Shown here one piece after another: positions 1 to 9,529 of a stretch of DNA of 64,000 nt (position 1 is its first letter; every line of letters begins with the position of its first letter). The DNA comes from Phytopseudomonas dryadis (GTDB lineage: Bacteria > Pseudomonadota > Gammaproteobacteria > Pseudomonadales > Pseudomonadaceae), in assembly GCF_004327355.1 (NCBI RefSeq), contig NZ_QJUM01000002.1:234124-298123 (forward strand), written 5' to 3'. The notes under the pieces were generated by a model. The model did not search any database. It saw nothing but the letters and a program-made list of their open reading frames with translations, and was not told where the DNA came from. A program made the position numbers and the translations under genes.

Positions 1-492
1 ATCACCTACGGCGGCGACGGTGTCAGTACTTTCGCCCTGCCGGATCTGCGCGGCCGCAGCCCGGTGGGCTTCGGCCAGGGCCAGGGGCTGTCGCCGATTG
101 CCCTGGGCCAGTCGGCCGGCAACGAGAGCGTGAGCCTGAGCCTGGCCCAGTTGCCGCCGCACTCCATCCAGATCCCCGCGCACAGCGCGAGCGTCACCGT
201 CTCGGGCAGCGTGGGCATCCCCGTATCCAGCGCCACCGCAACCGTCGCCTCGCCGGTCGGCGCGGTACCAGCGGCGCCCGCCAGCAGTGGCCGTCCATTC
301 CCGGTGTACGGCAGCGCCCAGAGCGGCAGCGACACCCTGGCCCCGTTCGACCTGAGCCTGAAGAGTTCCGTCGACATACCCGCGGTGCAATCCCAACCCG
401 TCGGCGAAGGGCTGCCGCTGCCCGTGCGCACGCCCTACCTGGGCGTCAACTTCATCATCGCGCTGCAGGGCATCTACCCCTCGCGCGGCTGA
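1..492 (+). CDS. Phage tail collar domain protein, 3' part only
   Basis: The frame is open from the first base of the window, so the true start lies outside. The visible 163 residues begin with a tail-collar signature (GGDGVSTFALPDLRGRSPVG), which is typical of phage tail fibre collar domains and of the bacterial MdpB/microcystin-dependent-protein family. The middle is rich in Ser, Ala and Val, and the end (GVNFIIALQGIYPSRG) matches the usual conserved C-terminus, NFIIALQGIFPSR-like. Such proteins often occur outside prophages, as small secreted or surface proteins in tandem copies. No other phage gene is visible, and the next gene is a giant repeat protein, so a surface role is more likely than a prophage remnant. 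The family call is secure; the function is not. Confidence 0.8.
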   Translation: MTYGGDGVSTFALPDLRGRSPVGFGQGQGLSPIALGQSAGNESVSLSLAQLPPHSIQIPAHSASVTVSGSVGIPVSSATATVASPVGAVPAAPASSGRPFPVYGSAQSGSDTLAPFDLSLKSSVDIPAVQSQPVGEGLPLPVRTPYLGVNFIIALQGIYPSRG

Positions 493-553
493 TCGCAACA
501 CCGTCCCCGCGAACGCGGGGACGAAACGACAATGCAAGGTGAGGAAGCGTGTC

Positions 554-3500
554 ATGTGGTGGAACAGGATAGCCCGCAAGCAGTCGCCTGGCATGCCGGC
601 CAGGGCCGCCCTGGTTCAGGCGCTCGAACCGCGGATGATGTTCGATGGCGCGGTCGCCGCCACCCTGGCGGAGACCGCGGATGCCCAACCGACGGACGCC
701 GCCACAACGGACATTGCCAGTTACGAGATGGCCGCCACGACCAGCGGCGGGACAGCGCCGGGACGCCAGGAGGTGGTGTTCGTCGATGCCCAGGTGCAGG
801 ACTACCAGCAACTGCTCGGCAGCCTGCAGCCCGGCACGGAAGTGGTGGTGCTGGACAGCGGGGCCGACGGGCTGCAGCAGATCGCCGACTATCTGCAGGG
901 CCGTTCCGGCATAGACGCCATCCACCTGCTCAGCCACGGCGACGTCGGCAAGCTGCAACTGGCAGGCCAATGGCTGGACAGCGGCAGCCTCGAAGCCCGC
1001 TCCGACCTGCTGGCGTCCATCGGCCAGGCCCTGACCGACGATGGCGACATCCTCCTCTACGGCTGCCAGGTCGGTGCCGATGGCGCGGGAAGCGCTTTCC
1101 TCCAGGCACTGGCTGCAGCGACGGGAGCGGACGTCGCCGCCTCCGACGACCCGACCGGCGCCAGCGACAAAGGCGGCGACTGGACACTGGAAGTCAGCCT
1201 GGGGTCGATCGAGACCGCCAGCCTGACCGGCTTCGACGCCTATGCGAGCCTGCTCGCCGCCCCCTCCAGCGAGAACTTCGACGGGGTGGCGGTGGATGCC
1301 AGCGGCTACAGCTTCGGCGACAGCCCGCGGGTGATCAATGGCTGGACGATCCGGCTGCTGGATGCCGCGGGCAACGATGCCCCGGACTACATCGACGTGA
1401 CGCAGAACGCCAACGATACGGCCCTGGCAGGGAGCGGCGATGGCGCACTCGCTCTCACCGGCTACTACGGCGAGGCCCAGGCCGCCCAGTTCCAGTCCAC
1501 CTCCGGCGATGCCTTCTGGTTGCGTTCCTTCAGCCTGGAGAACAACACGGCCAGTTCGGCCCTGCGCGTGGTGGGCTACCGGGACGGCGTCATCGTCGCC
1601 AGCCAGGACATCACGGAAACCAACCTGGATGCCCTGGGCAGCACCATCACCCTCGATCACAGGCTGGACCAAGACTGGCAGAACATCGACGAATTCCGCA
1701 TCGTCCAGCAGGACGGCTCGGCCGACATCCTGTTCTACGTCGACGACATCAGCGTCGACGCGGCCAACCTGCCGCCGGTGATCGGCAACCTCGACGGCGA
1801 CAGCAGCAATTTCATCGAAGGCAGCGCCCCCGTGCTGCTCGACGTCGGCAGCAATGCCACCGTGATCGATGGCGACTCCAGCAATTTCAGCGGCGGCAAC
1901 GTCACCGTCACCCTCGTCGCCGGCGGTGTGGCGGGCGTGGATGTCCTGGGCATACGCAACCAGGGCACCGGTGCCGGACAGATCGGCGTATCCGGCACCA
2001 ACGTCACCTACGGCGGCACAACGATCGGCACCTTCACCGGCGGCAGCAGCGGCAATGCCCTGGCCGTCACCTTCAACGCCAATGCCAGCGCCGACGCGGT
2101 ACAGGCCCTGGTACGCAACCTCACCTACGCCAACCAGAGCGACGATCCGGGCGCCTCCCAACGAACCGTGCAGGTCACCGTCACCGACAGCAACGAAGGC
2201 ACCAGCAATCCGGCCAACGTGGTGCTCAGCATCACCCCGGTCAACGACGCGCCGACCCTCAGCGCAACCGGCAACAGCGTCACCTTCACCGAGAACGGCT
2301 CGGCGGTGGATCTGTTCAGCAACGTGAGCGTCGGCACCGTCGAAGCGGGTCAGACCATCACCGGCCTGACCCTGGCCGTGTCCAACGTCGCCAACGGCGC
2401 CAGCGAGATCCTGCGCATCGACGGCACCGACATTGCGCTGTTCGACGGCAATACCGGCACCACCATCAACGGGGTTACCTACAGCGTCAGCGTCACCACT
2501 GGCACCGCTACGCTCACGCTCACCTCCAGCGGCCTGGCCACGGCCACCGCGCAGAGCCTGGTGGACGGCATCACCTACCGCAACGCCAGCGAGGCGCCCA
2601 CCACCACCGCACGCACGGTGACGCTGACGTCCATCACCGACAGCGGCGGCATCGACAACGGCGGCAGTGATACCCGCTACCTGGCGATCGCCGCCAACGT
2701 GGCCGTCGTCGCGGTCAACGACGCCCCCACCCTTTCCGGAGGCCCCTACGCCCTGCCCGCCACCAACGAGAACACCATCTCCACCGGCACCCTGGTTTCC
2801 ACCCTGCTCGCCGGCCTGAGCCATGCCGACGCGGATGGCCCCGCCGCCGGCATCGCCGTGACCGTCACCGCCGGCAGTGGAACCTGGCAGTATTCGCTGG
2901 ACGGCAGCAGCTGGAACAACATCGGCACCGTCTCCGGCGCGGCCGCGCTGCTGCTCTCCGACACGACCTGGGTGCGCTACGCGCCGGACGGCATGAACGG
3001 CGAAACCGCCACCCTCACCTTCCGCGCCTGGGACCAGACCAGCGGCGCCGCGTCCACCAACATGACCCGCAGCACCGCCGACACCAGCAACAACGGCGGC
3101 AGCACGGCATTCTCCAGCGGCATGGCGCAGGCCAATATCGTCGTGCAGGCCGTCAACGACGCCCCCATCAACGTCAGCCTGAGCAACACCACGGTCGCCG
3201 AGAACAGCTCGACCGCCACCGAGCTGACCATCGGTACCCTCACCTCCACCGACGTGGACATCGGCGACAGCCACAGCTACAGCATCGTCGGTGGCACGGA
3301 CGCGGGGGTCTTCGTCATCGTCGGCACCCAGCTGCGTTTCCAGGCCGGCACCGTGCTCGACTACGAGACCCAGAGCAGCTACACGGTCATCGTGCGCAGC
3401 ACGGACTCCGGCGGCGCCTGGCTCGACAAAGCCTTCACCATTACCCTCACCGACGTCAACGAAGCCCCGATAGTCGCCACGCCGCTGGCCGACCAGACCG

Positions 3501-6500
3501 GCGCCGTCGGTGCCGCCTTCTCCTACACCGTGCCGGCCGGCGCCTTCGCCGATCCGGATGCCGGTACCACGCTCAGCTACAGCGCCACCCTGACGGACGG
3601 TAGCGCGCTGCCCGCGTGGCTGCAGTTCGACGCCGCCAGCCGCACCTTCAGCGGCACACTCGGCGCCGATGGCGCGATCAGCGTGCGCGTGACCGCCAGC
3701 GATGGCAGCCTGAGCGTGTACGACGATTTCACCCTGACGATCACGCAAGCGCCTCCCGAGGTGACGGGCATCGTGCGCGCGGGCGGTGCCGCCCAGTGGA
3801 CCAATGCCGACACCCTGGTCTTCACGGTCACCTTCAGCGAAGCGGTGACCGGCGTGGACGCGAGCGACTTCTCGCTGAGCACGACCGGCACGGCGGTGGG
3901 CAGCATCACCGCCATCCAGACCTCGGACAACATCACCTACAGCGTGACGCTCACCGGCATCAGCGGCGACGGCACCCTGCGCCTGAACCTCAACGCCAGC
4001 GGCACTGGCATCGCCAACGGCAATGCCAGCCCCATCGCGGGCGGCTACAGCAGCGGGGAAATCTACATCCTCGACAACACCGCGCCCAGCACGCCCAGCC
4101 TCACCATCGCGCCCGCGTCCGACAGCGGGACGCTCGGCGACCGTATCACCAACGTCACCACGCCCACGCTCACCGGCACGGCGGAGGCGAACAGCAGCGT
4201 CCGCCTCTACGACAGCGACGGCACCACCCTGCTGGGCATGACCACGGCCGACGGCAGCGGCAACTGGAGCATCACCAGCAGCGCCCTGGCCGAGGGCAGC
4301 CATAACCTCACCGTCACCGCCACCGACGCGGTGGGCAACATCTCGGGCGCCAGCGCGACGTTGGTCCTGGTCATCGACACCACTGCGCCCGCCACGCCCG
4401 CCGTGACCTCGCCGGCCCTGAGCAACAGCGCGGCACCGCTGCTGAGCGGCACCGCCGAAACCGGCAGCACCGTGACCATCAGCATCGGCGGCGCGACCTA
4501 TACCACCGTCGCCAGCAGCGGCGCCTGGAGTCTCGATCTGGCCAGCGCCACCCCGGTCGCCGGCGTCCTGGCGCTGAACGCCAACGGTGCCAACCCCGTT
4601 TCGGTCACCGCCACCGACGCCGCCGGCAATGTCTCGGCCACCGCCTCGCAGACCCTGCTTATCGATACCACCGCGCCCATCGCGCCCGCGGTGACCTCGC
4701 CGGCCCTGACCAACAGCGCGGCGCCGCTGCTGAGCGGCACCGCTGAAACCGGCAGCACCGTGACCATCAGCATCGGCGGCGCGACCTATACCACCGTCGC
4801 CAGCAGCGGCGCCTGGAGTCTCGATCTGGCCAGCGCCACCCCGGTCGCCGGCATCCTGGCGCTGAACGCCAACGGTGCCAACCCCGTTTCGGTCACCGCC
4901 ACCGACGCCGCCGGCAATGTCTCGGCCACCGCCTCGCAGACCCTGCTTATCGATACCACCGCGCCCACCGCGCCCGCGGTGACCTCGCCGGCCCTGACCA
5001 ACAGCACGACACCGCTGCTGAGCGGCACCGCTGAAACCGGCAGCACCGTCACGGTCAGCATCGGCGGCGCGACCTATACCACTGTCGCCTCTGGCGGCGC
5101 CTGGAGTCTCGACCTGGCCAGCGCCACCCCGGTCGCCGGCAGCCTGGCGCTGAACAGCAACGGCGCCAACCCGGTCAGCGTCACCAGCACCGATGCGGCG
5201 GGCAATACCTCGAGCGCCGCCACCCAGACCCTGATCATCGACACCGCCGCGCCCACCGCGCCCGCGGTGACCTCGCCGGCCCTGAGCAACAGCACGGCAC
5301 CACTGCTGAGCGGCACCGCCGAAAGTGGCAGCACCGTGACCATCAGCATTGGCGGCGCGACCTATACCACCGTCGCCAGCGGCGGCGCCTGGAGCCTCGA
5401 CCTGGCCAGCGCCACACCGGTCGCCGGCGTCCTGGCGCTGAACGCCAACGGTGCCAACCCCGTTTCGGTCACCGCCACCGACGCCGCCGGCAATGTCTCG
5501 GCCACCGCCTCGCAGACCCTGCTTATCGATACCACCGCGCCCACCGCGCCCGCGGTGACCTCGCCGGCCCTGACCAACAGCACGACACCGCTGCTGAGCG
5601 GCACCGCTGAAACCGGCAGCACCGTCACTGTCAGCATCGGCGGCGCGACCTATACCACTGTCGCCTCTGGCGGCGCCTGGAGTCTCGACCTGGCCAGCGC
5701 CACACCGGTCGCCGGCAGCCTGGCGCTGGACGTCAACGGCGCCAACCCGGTCAGCGTCACCAGCACCGATGCGGCGGGCAATACCTCGAGCGCCGCCACC
5801 CAGACCCTGATCATCGACACCGCCGCGCCCACCGCACCCACCGTGACCTCGCCGGCCCTGAGCAACAGCACGGCACCACTGCTGAGCGGCACCGCCGAAA
5901 GTGGCAGCACCGTGACCATCAGCATTGGCGGCGCGACCTATACCACCGTCGCCAGCGGTGGCGCCTGGAGCCTCGACCTGGCCAGCGCCACGCCGGTCGC
6001 CGGCGTCCTGGCGCTGGACACCAACGGTGCCAACCCCGTTTCGGTCACCGCCACCGACGCCGCCGGCAATGTCTCGGCCACCGCCTCGCAGACCCTGCTT
6101 ATCGACACCACCGCGCCCGCCACGCCAGCCGTGACCTCGCCGGCCCTGACCAACAGCACGGCACCACTGCTGAGCGGCACCGCCGAAAGTGGCAGCACCG
6201 TGACCATCAGCATTGGCGGCGCGACCTATACCACCGTCGCCAGCGGCGGCGCCTGGAGCCTCGACCTGGCCAGCGCCACCCCGGTCGCCGGCAGCCTGGC
6301 GCTGGACGTCAACGGTAGCAACGCGGTTTCCGTCATCAGTACCGATGCCGCCGGCAACAGTAGTTCGTCCGCCGCGCAAAGCCTGGTCATCGATACCCAG
6401 CCAGCCTCGACCGTCTCGGTTGGCGTTCCCCCCGGCGGCGCCTACGTGGCCGGGCAGCCTCTCGACTTCACCGTCAATCTGTCCGAGGCGGTCATCGTCG

Positions 6501-7603
6501 ACAGCAGCGGCGGCACCCCGCGTATCGCCATCACCCTGGAAGACGGCAGCATCCTGTACGCCGACTACCTGTCCGGCTCGGGCAGCCCGACGCTGGTATT
6601 CCGCCTCACGCTCGCCGAGGGTCAGGCGGACGGCAGCGGTTTCAGCCTCGGCGGCGCGATCGAAACCAATGGCGGCAGCCTGCGCGATGCGGCGGGCAAC
6701 GACACCCTCCCCGCCCTCAATGGCGTCGGCGATACCTCGGGCATCCTGCTCGACAGCACGGCGCCGAGCGTGTCGAGCATCGTTCGCGACCCTGGCTCGT
6801 CCGCCACGACCCTGCAGTTCCTCGTCACCTTCAGCGAAGCGGTCACCGGGGTGGACGCCGGCGACTTCTCCCTGCTCACCAGCGGCACCGCCGCCGGCAC
6901 CATCCAGTCGCTGGTGCAGGTCGATGCCCGAACCTATCGCGTCCAGGTCGGCAACCTCAGCGGCATGGGTGGTATCGGCCTGGCCCTGAACGCGGCCGGC
7001 AGCGGCATCAGCGATGCCGTGGGCAATACCCTGAGCGCCAGCGCGGCGGGCGAGATCGCCGCGGTGAATGCGCAACAGCCGCAAGGCGATCCCGAGTTCC
7101 GCGCCAATCCCCCGGCGAACATGCCGGACATGACGCCCGCGCCGTACCCGTCGGCACCGCCATTGCCGGAAGCGCCAATGCACTCGCCCCTGCTGCCCAC
7201 CCCGCTCTTCGAGCCGCGCACCCTGGGCAGCGGCATGCCGGCGCCGGGCTCCATCTTCTTGCCCAACGGCACCCTGGCGCCGGGTTACCTCGCCCAGGTG
7301 TTCGCCAGCCACTACGGCAGCATCGGCGGCTCCGCCGCCAGCCGCCTCGGTTTCGCTGGGGGCGATGGCGGTGTCTTCGGCGCCAGCACCCTGTCGCTGA
7401 TCTTCGGCAGCGAAGCGGCGAGCGCGCCGGCATCGCAGAACAGCCTCGATGGCAAGGCCGACGCTGGTCCAGGGCTGCCGGGCATCTTCGGCGCGCCGAC
7501 GCTCGGCCAGCAGTTGCACGACATGCAGGAAAGCGAGCAACGGCAGTTGCGCGACCTGGCCCTGGCGCTGGGCCAGCTTACGGCGGTCGAATCACAGGTC
7601 TGA
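554..7603 (+). CDS. Giant DUF4347 and Ig-like/cadherin-like repeat protein, probable secreted adhesin
   Basis: About 2349 residues. I prefer ATG 554, seven bases after GAGGAA, over GTG 539. The N-terminus carries the LEPRMMFDGA motif often found at the start of large surface repeat proteins. Residues ~73-233 are a DUF4347 domain (VFVDAQVQDY, HLLSHGDVGKLQLAG, LLYGCQVG). Residues ~235-405 form a jelly-roll-like segment. Several cadherin or VCBS-like units marked by NDAP or NEAP follow, then one Ig-like unit and seven nearly identical 96-residue Ig-like repeats (4382-6397). Two more SEAVTGVD-type units precede a Pro-rich, Gly-rich tail without a hydrophobic anchor. No Sec signal peptide is evident, which fits type I export, and a TolC-like gene follows 54 bases downstream. 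Adhesion or biofilm function is inferred from architecture. Confidence 0.85.
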   Translation: MWWNRIARKQSPGMPARAALVQALEPRMMFDGAVAATLAETADAQPTDAATTDIASYEMAATTSGGTAPGRQEVVFVDAQVQDYQQLLGSLQPGTEVVVLDSGADGLQQIADYLQGRSGIDAIHLLSHGDVGKLQLAGQWLDSGSLEARSDLLASIGQALTDDGDILLYGCQVGADGAGSAFLQALAAATGADVAASDDPTGASDKGGDWTLEVSLGSIETASLTGFDAYASLLAAPSSENFDGVAVDASGYSFGDSPRVINGWTIRLLDAAGNDAPDYIDVTQNANDTALAGSGDGALALTGYYGEAQAAQFQSTSGDAFWLRSFSLENNTASSALRVVGYRDGVIVASQDITETNLDALGSTITLDHRLDQDWQNIDEFRIVQQDGSADILFYVDDISVDAANLPPVIGNLDGDSSNFIEGSAPVLLDVGSNATVIDGDSSNFSGGNVTVTLVAGGVAGVDVLGIRNQGTGAGQIGVSGTNVTYGGTTIGTFTGGSSGNALAVTFNANASADAVQALVRNLTYANQSDDPGASQRTVQVTVTDSNEGTSNPANVVLSITPVNDAPTLSATGNSVTFTENGSAVDLFSNVSVGTVEAGQTITGLTLAVSNVANGASEILRIDGTDIALFDGNTGTTINGVTYSVSVTTGTATLTLTSSGLATATAQSLVDGITYRNASEAPTTTARTVTLTSITDSGGIDNGGSDTRYLAIAANVAVVAVNDAPTLSGGPYALPATNENTISTGTLVSTLLAGLSHADADGPAAGIAVTVTAGSGTWQYSLDGSSWNNIGTVSGAAALLLSDTTWVRYAPDGMNGETATLTFRAWDQTSGAASTNMTRSTADTSNNGGSTAFSSGMAQANIVVQAVNDAPINVSLSNTTVAENSSTATELTIGTLTSTDVDIGDSHSYSIVGGTDAGVFVIVGTQLRFQAGTVLDYETQSSYTVIVRSTDSGGAWLDKAFTITLTDVNEAPIVATPLADQTGAVGAAFSYTVPAGAFADPDAGTTLSYSATLTDGSALPAWLQFDAASRTFSGTLGADGAISVRVTASDGSLSVYDDFTLTITQAPPEVTGIVRAGGAAQWTNADTLVFTVTFSEAVTGVDASDFSLSTTGTAVGSITAIQTSDNITYSVTLTGISGDGTLRLNLNASGTGIANGNASPIAGGYSSGEIYILDNTAPSTPSLTIAPASDSGTLGDRITNVTTPTLTGTAEANSSVRLYDSDGTTLLGMTTADGSGNWSITSSALAEGSHNLTVTATDAVGNISGASATLVLVIDTTAPATPAVTSPALSNSAAPLLSGTAETGSTVTISIGGATYTTVASSGAWSLDLASATPVAGVLALNANGANPVSVTATDAAGNVSATASQTLLIDTTAPIAPAVTSPALTNSAAPLLSGTAETGSTVTISIGGATYTTVASSGAWSLDLASATPVAGILALNANGANPVSVTATDAAGNVSATASQTLLIDTTAPTAPAVTSPALTNSTTPLLSGTAETGSTVTVSIGGATYTTVASGGAWSLDLASATPVAGSLALNSNGANPVSVTSTDAAGNTSSAATQTLIIDTAAPTAPAVTSPALSNSTAPLLSGTAESGSTVTISIGGATYTTVASGGAWSLDLASATPVAGVLALNANGANPVSVTATDAAGNVSATASQTLLIDTTAPTAPAVTSPALTNSTTPLLSGTAETGSTVTVSIGGATYTTVASGGAWSLDLASATPVAGSLALDVNGANPVSVTSTDAAGNTSSAATQTLIIDTAAPTAPTVTSPALSNSTAPLLSGTAESGSTVTISIGGATYTTVASGGAWSLDLASATPVAGVLALDTNGANPVSVTATDAAGNVSATASQTLLIDTTAPATPAVTSPALTNSTAPLLSGTAESGSTVTISIGGATYTTVASGGAWSLDLASATPVAGSLALDVNGSNAVSVISTDAAGNSSSSAAQSLVIDTQPASTVSVGVPPGGAYVAGQPLDFTVNLSEAVIVDSSGGTPRIAITLEDGSILYADYLSGSGSPTLVFRLTLAEGQADGSGFSLGGAIETNGGSLRDAAGNDTLPALNGVGDTSGILLDSTAPSVSSIVRDPGSSATTLQFLVTFSEAVTGVDAGDFSLLTSGTAAGTIQSLVQVDARTYRVQVGNLSGMGGIGLALNAAGSGISDAVGNTLSASAAGEIAAVNAQQPQGDPEFRANPPANMPDMTPAPYPSAPPLPEAPMHSPLLPTPLFEPRTLGSGMPAPGSIFLPNGTLAPGYLAQVFASHYGSIGGSAASRLGFAGGDGGVFGASTLSLIFGSEAASAPASQNSLDGKADAGPGLPGIFGAPTLGQQLHDMQESEQRQLRDLALALGQLTAVESQV
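4382..6397 (+). repeat. Seven tandem 288-bp repeats inside the adhesin gene
   Basis: Seven in-frame units of exactly 288 bp (96 codons) start at 4382, 4670, 4958, 5246, 5534, 5822 and 6110. Each encodes an Ig-like module running from TAP.APAVTSPAL through LLSGTAETGSTVT to QTLLIDT. Two subtypes alternate: units 1, 2, 4 and 6 end with GNVSATASQTLLIDT, while units 3 and 5 end with GNTSSAATQTLIIDT. Unit 7 has a divergent end. Units 3+4 (4958-5533) and 5+6 (5534-6109) are almost the same, which shows a higher-order duplication of 576 bp. Copy number is likely to vary between strains through recombination. Confidence 0.95.
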
Positions 7604-7657
7604 TTGCAACGAAAGAAGAATAATGAGTTTGAGCCGTAACAAGGGGGCGGCCCAAGG

Positions 7658-9154
7658 ATGAAAAGAAAGCAGAAACTATTCGGTGCCAGCCTGCTGGCCC
7701 TGGCTATCAGCGGGTGTGCCGTGACCAGCCAGCCGATCGAGCGTGGCATCAGCGAACAGCGCGCCCAACACGATCTGCTCGCCATGTTCAAGGATCAGGA
7801 GCCGCTCAGCGGTCCCCTGACCCTGCATGAGGCCATGGCGCGCGCGGTGAAATACAACCTCGAGGGTCGCCTCAAGGTCATGGAGGAAGCCTTGGCCAAG
7901 CGCCAGCTCGATCTCGCCAGCTTCGACATGCTGCCGCGCATGGCGCTCTCCGCCGGGTATGCCGGGCGCAACAACGTCAGCGCCTCCAGCAGCCAGAGCA
8001 TCGACACCGGTACCCAGTCCCTCGAGCCCTCCACCTCCCAGGATCGCGACCGCGGCGTGGCGGACCTGACCATGGTGTGGAACGTGCTGGACTTCGGTGT
8101 CAGCTACGTCAGCGCCAAGCAACAGGCCGACCAGCGCCTGATCGTCCAGGAGCGGCGACGCAAGGTCGTGCACACCATCATCCAGGACGTGCGCTCGGCC
8201 TACTGGCGCGCCGTGGCGGCTGAACGCATGCTGCAGCAGATCGACAACCTGATGGCCCGCGTCGGCCAGGCCCGCGACAACAGCCAGAGCCTCAGCGAGC
8301 AACGCATCGGCGATCCGGTACAGGCCCTGAGCTACCAGCGCGCCCTGATCGAGGCCACGCGCCAGCTGGAAGAGCAGCGCCGGGCGCTGTCCCTGGCCAA
8401 GACCGAGCTGGCGACGCTGATCAACCTGCCCCTGGGCACAGACCTCACACTGGCCGCCTCCGGCGACTACGAGGTACCGGAACTCAAGGTCGAGCTGGCG
8501 CAGATGGAGCAGCAGGCCCTGGCCAACCGCCCGGAACTGCGCGAACAGGACTACCAGGCGCGCATCAGCGCCGCGGAAACCCGCAAGGCCATGCTGCGCC
8601 TGCTGCCCGGCCTGGAGTTCAGCGCCGGCGGCCATTACGACAGCAACAGCTTCCTAGTCAACCAGAGCTGGGCCGACTATGGCGTCAAGGTCACCTGGAA
8701 CCTGTTCAACGTGCTCTCCGCACCGGCGGCCATCGATGTGGCCAAGGCCGGCGAGGAAGTGGCGGCGGCGCGGCGCCAGGCGATGTCCATGGCGGTGCTG
8801 GCCCAGCTCCACGTGGCCAACGCCAACTTCAACGAGGCCCGGCGTCAGTTCCTGACCAGCCAGCAATTGTCCCGCCTCGACAGCCAGATCGCCGAGCAGT
8901 TGCGTAACCGCCACACGGCCCAGGGGATCGGTGAACTCGCGCTGATCCAGGGCGAGCTGAATGCCCTGCAGGCCGATCTGCGCCGCGATCTGGCCTATGC
9001 CGAGCTCCGCAACAGCTATGGTCAACTGTTCGCCAGCATCGGTCTCGATCCGCTGCCCAACGAATTGCCTTCGACCCAGTTGAGCGACGTCGCCCAGGCG
9101 CTAGCCGACAGTGAAACGCGCTGGCAGCAAGGGAACATTCGAGCGGGCCTCTAG
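7658..9154 (+). CDS. TolC-family outer membrane efflux lipoprotein
   Basis: 498 residues, with a basic start (MKRKQK) and a lipobox ISGC that puts the lipidated cysteine at residue 20. The rest shows the alternating coiled-coil pattern of TolC/OprM-type outer membrane channels, with two half repeats (LTLHEAMARAVKYNLEGRLK near residue 50; a second heptad-rich stretch near 280-400). Start ATG 7658 has AAGGGGG ten bases upstream. It lies directly after the adhesin gene and probably forms the outer membrane exit for it. The inner membrane ABC and membrane-fusion partners of a type I system are not next to it. A 12-codon frame (7623-7661) overlaps its start as ATGA. Confidence 0.88.
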   Translation: MKRKQKLFGASLLALAISGCAVTSQPIERGISEQRAQHDLLAMFKDQEPLSGPLTLHEAMARAVKYNLEGRLKVMEEALAKRQLDLASFDMLPRMALSAGYAGRNNVSASSSQSIDTGTQSLEPSTSQDRDRGVADLTMVWNVLDFGVSYVSAKQQADQRLIVQERRRKVVHTIIQDVRSAYWRAVAAERMLQQIDNLMARVGQARDNSQSLSEQRIGDPVQALSYQRALIEATRQLEEQRRALSLAKTELATLINLPLGTDLTLAASGDYEVPELKVELAQMEQQALANRPELREQDYQARISAAETRKAMLRLLPGLEFSAGGHYDSNSFLVNQSWADYGVKVTWNLFNVLSAPAAIDVAKAGEEVAAARRQAMSMAVLAQLHVANANFNEARRQFLTSQQLSRLDSQIAEQLRNRHTAQGIGELALIQGELNALQADLRRDLAYAELRNSYGQLFASIGLDPLPNELPSTQLSDVAQALADSETRWQQGNIRAGL

Positions 9155-9306
9155 GAGGCGGCGAACGGGGTAATAATCGTAATGGGGGCTGCGGACGACC
9201 GATAGAAGCGCTAGAGGCTGAACGACAAGCAAACCGCATGGGCTCTTTCGTCCAGCTTTCCAGCCTCAAGCGTTTTCGATCGAAGGCCGCTTTCGTCTTT
9301 CAGACC

Positions 9307-9369
9307 GTAGGATGGGTCGGGCCGCGCAGGTGAAACCCATCAATTGCCGATGGGTTGCACCCATCCTAC
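9307..9369. repeat. Palindromic repeat, GTAGGATGGGT family, copy 1
   Basis: An imperfect palindrome bounded by GTAGGATGGGT and ACCCATCCTAC, with inner arms AAACCCATC and GATGGGTTG. A second copy lies at 47978-48026 in the opposite orientation; it is the same apart from a 13-bp insertion (9318-9330) in this copy. It sits between the convergent tolC-like and ABC exporter genes, where it could act as a bidirectional terminator. The rest of the 9155-9529 gap holds only a degraded inverted repeat around 9203-9270 (AGGCTGAACGACAA and its partner), and no gene that I can support. Confidence 0.75.
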
Positions 9370-9529
9370 GGCCGCCCGCTCCTGCCTTTGCGCAACCTCG
9401 CTCGGATACGACATTTTATCTGTGATGTGGCACTAGCGCCCAGCCACAGTGCTGCGCCGGCGGCGGCTGCCGGCCCATCATGCCGGACAGGCCCCGATTG
9501 CCCACAGCGAAGCCGTATGCTGCGGGCCG

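Noticed and set aside
1..492. Prophage remnant
   Set aside because: Only a tail-collar domain is present and no other phage gene follows; such proteins are common outside prophages.
532..2670. 712-codon plus-strand frame overlapping the adhesin start
   Set aside because: It is an Arg/Gln/Gly/Pro-rich shift of the adhesin frame, with no domain; the frame at 554 encodes recognisable DUF4347.
4382..6397. Assembly duplication artefact
   Set aside because: The 288-bp units keep the reading frame, differ by subtype-specific changes and encode complete Ig-like modules, so they are read as real; exact copy number still depends on the assembly.
455..7540. Uninterrupted 2361-codon frame on the minus strand opposite the adhesin
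   Set aside because: The protein is a low-complexity Gly/Ala/Arg/Asp repeat with no domain. It arises because the plus-strand gene is GC-rich and repetitive, so stop codons are rare in the complement.
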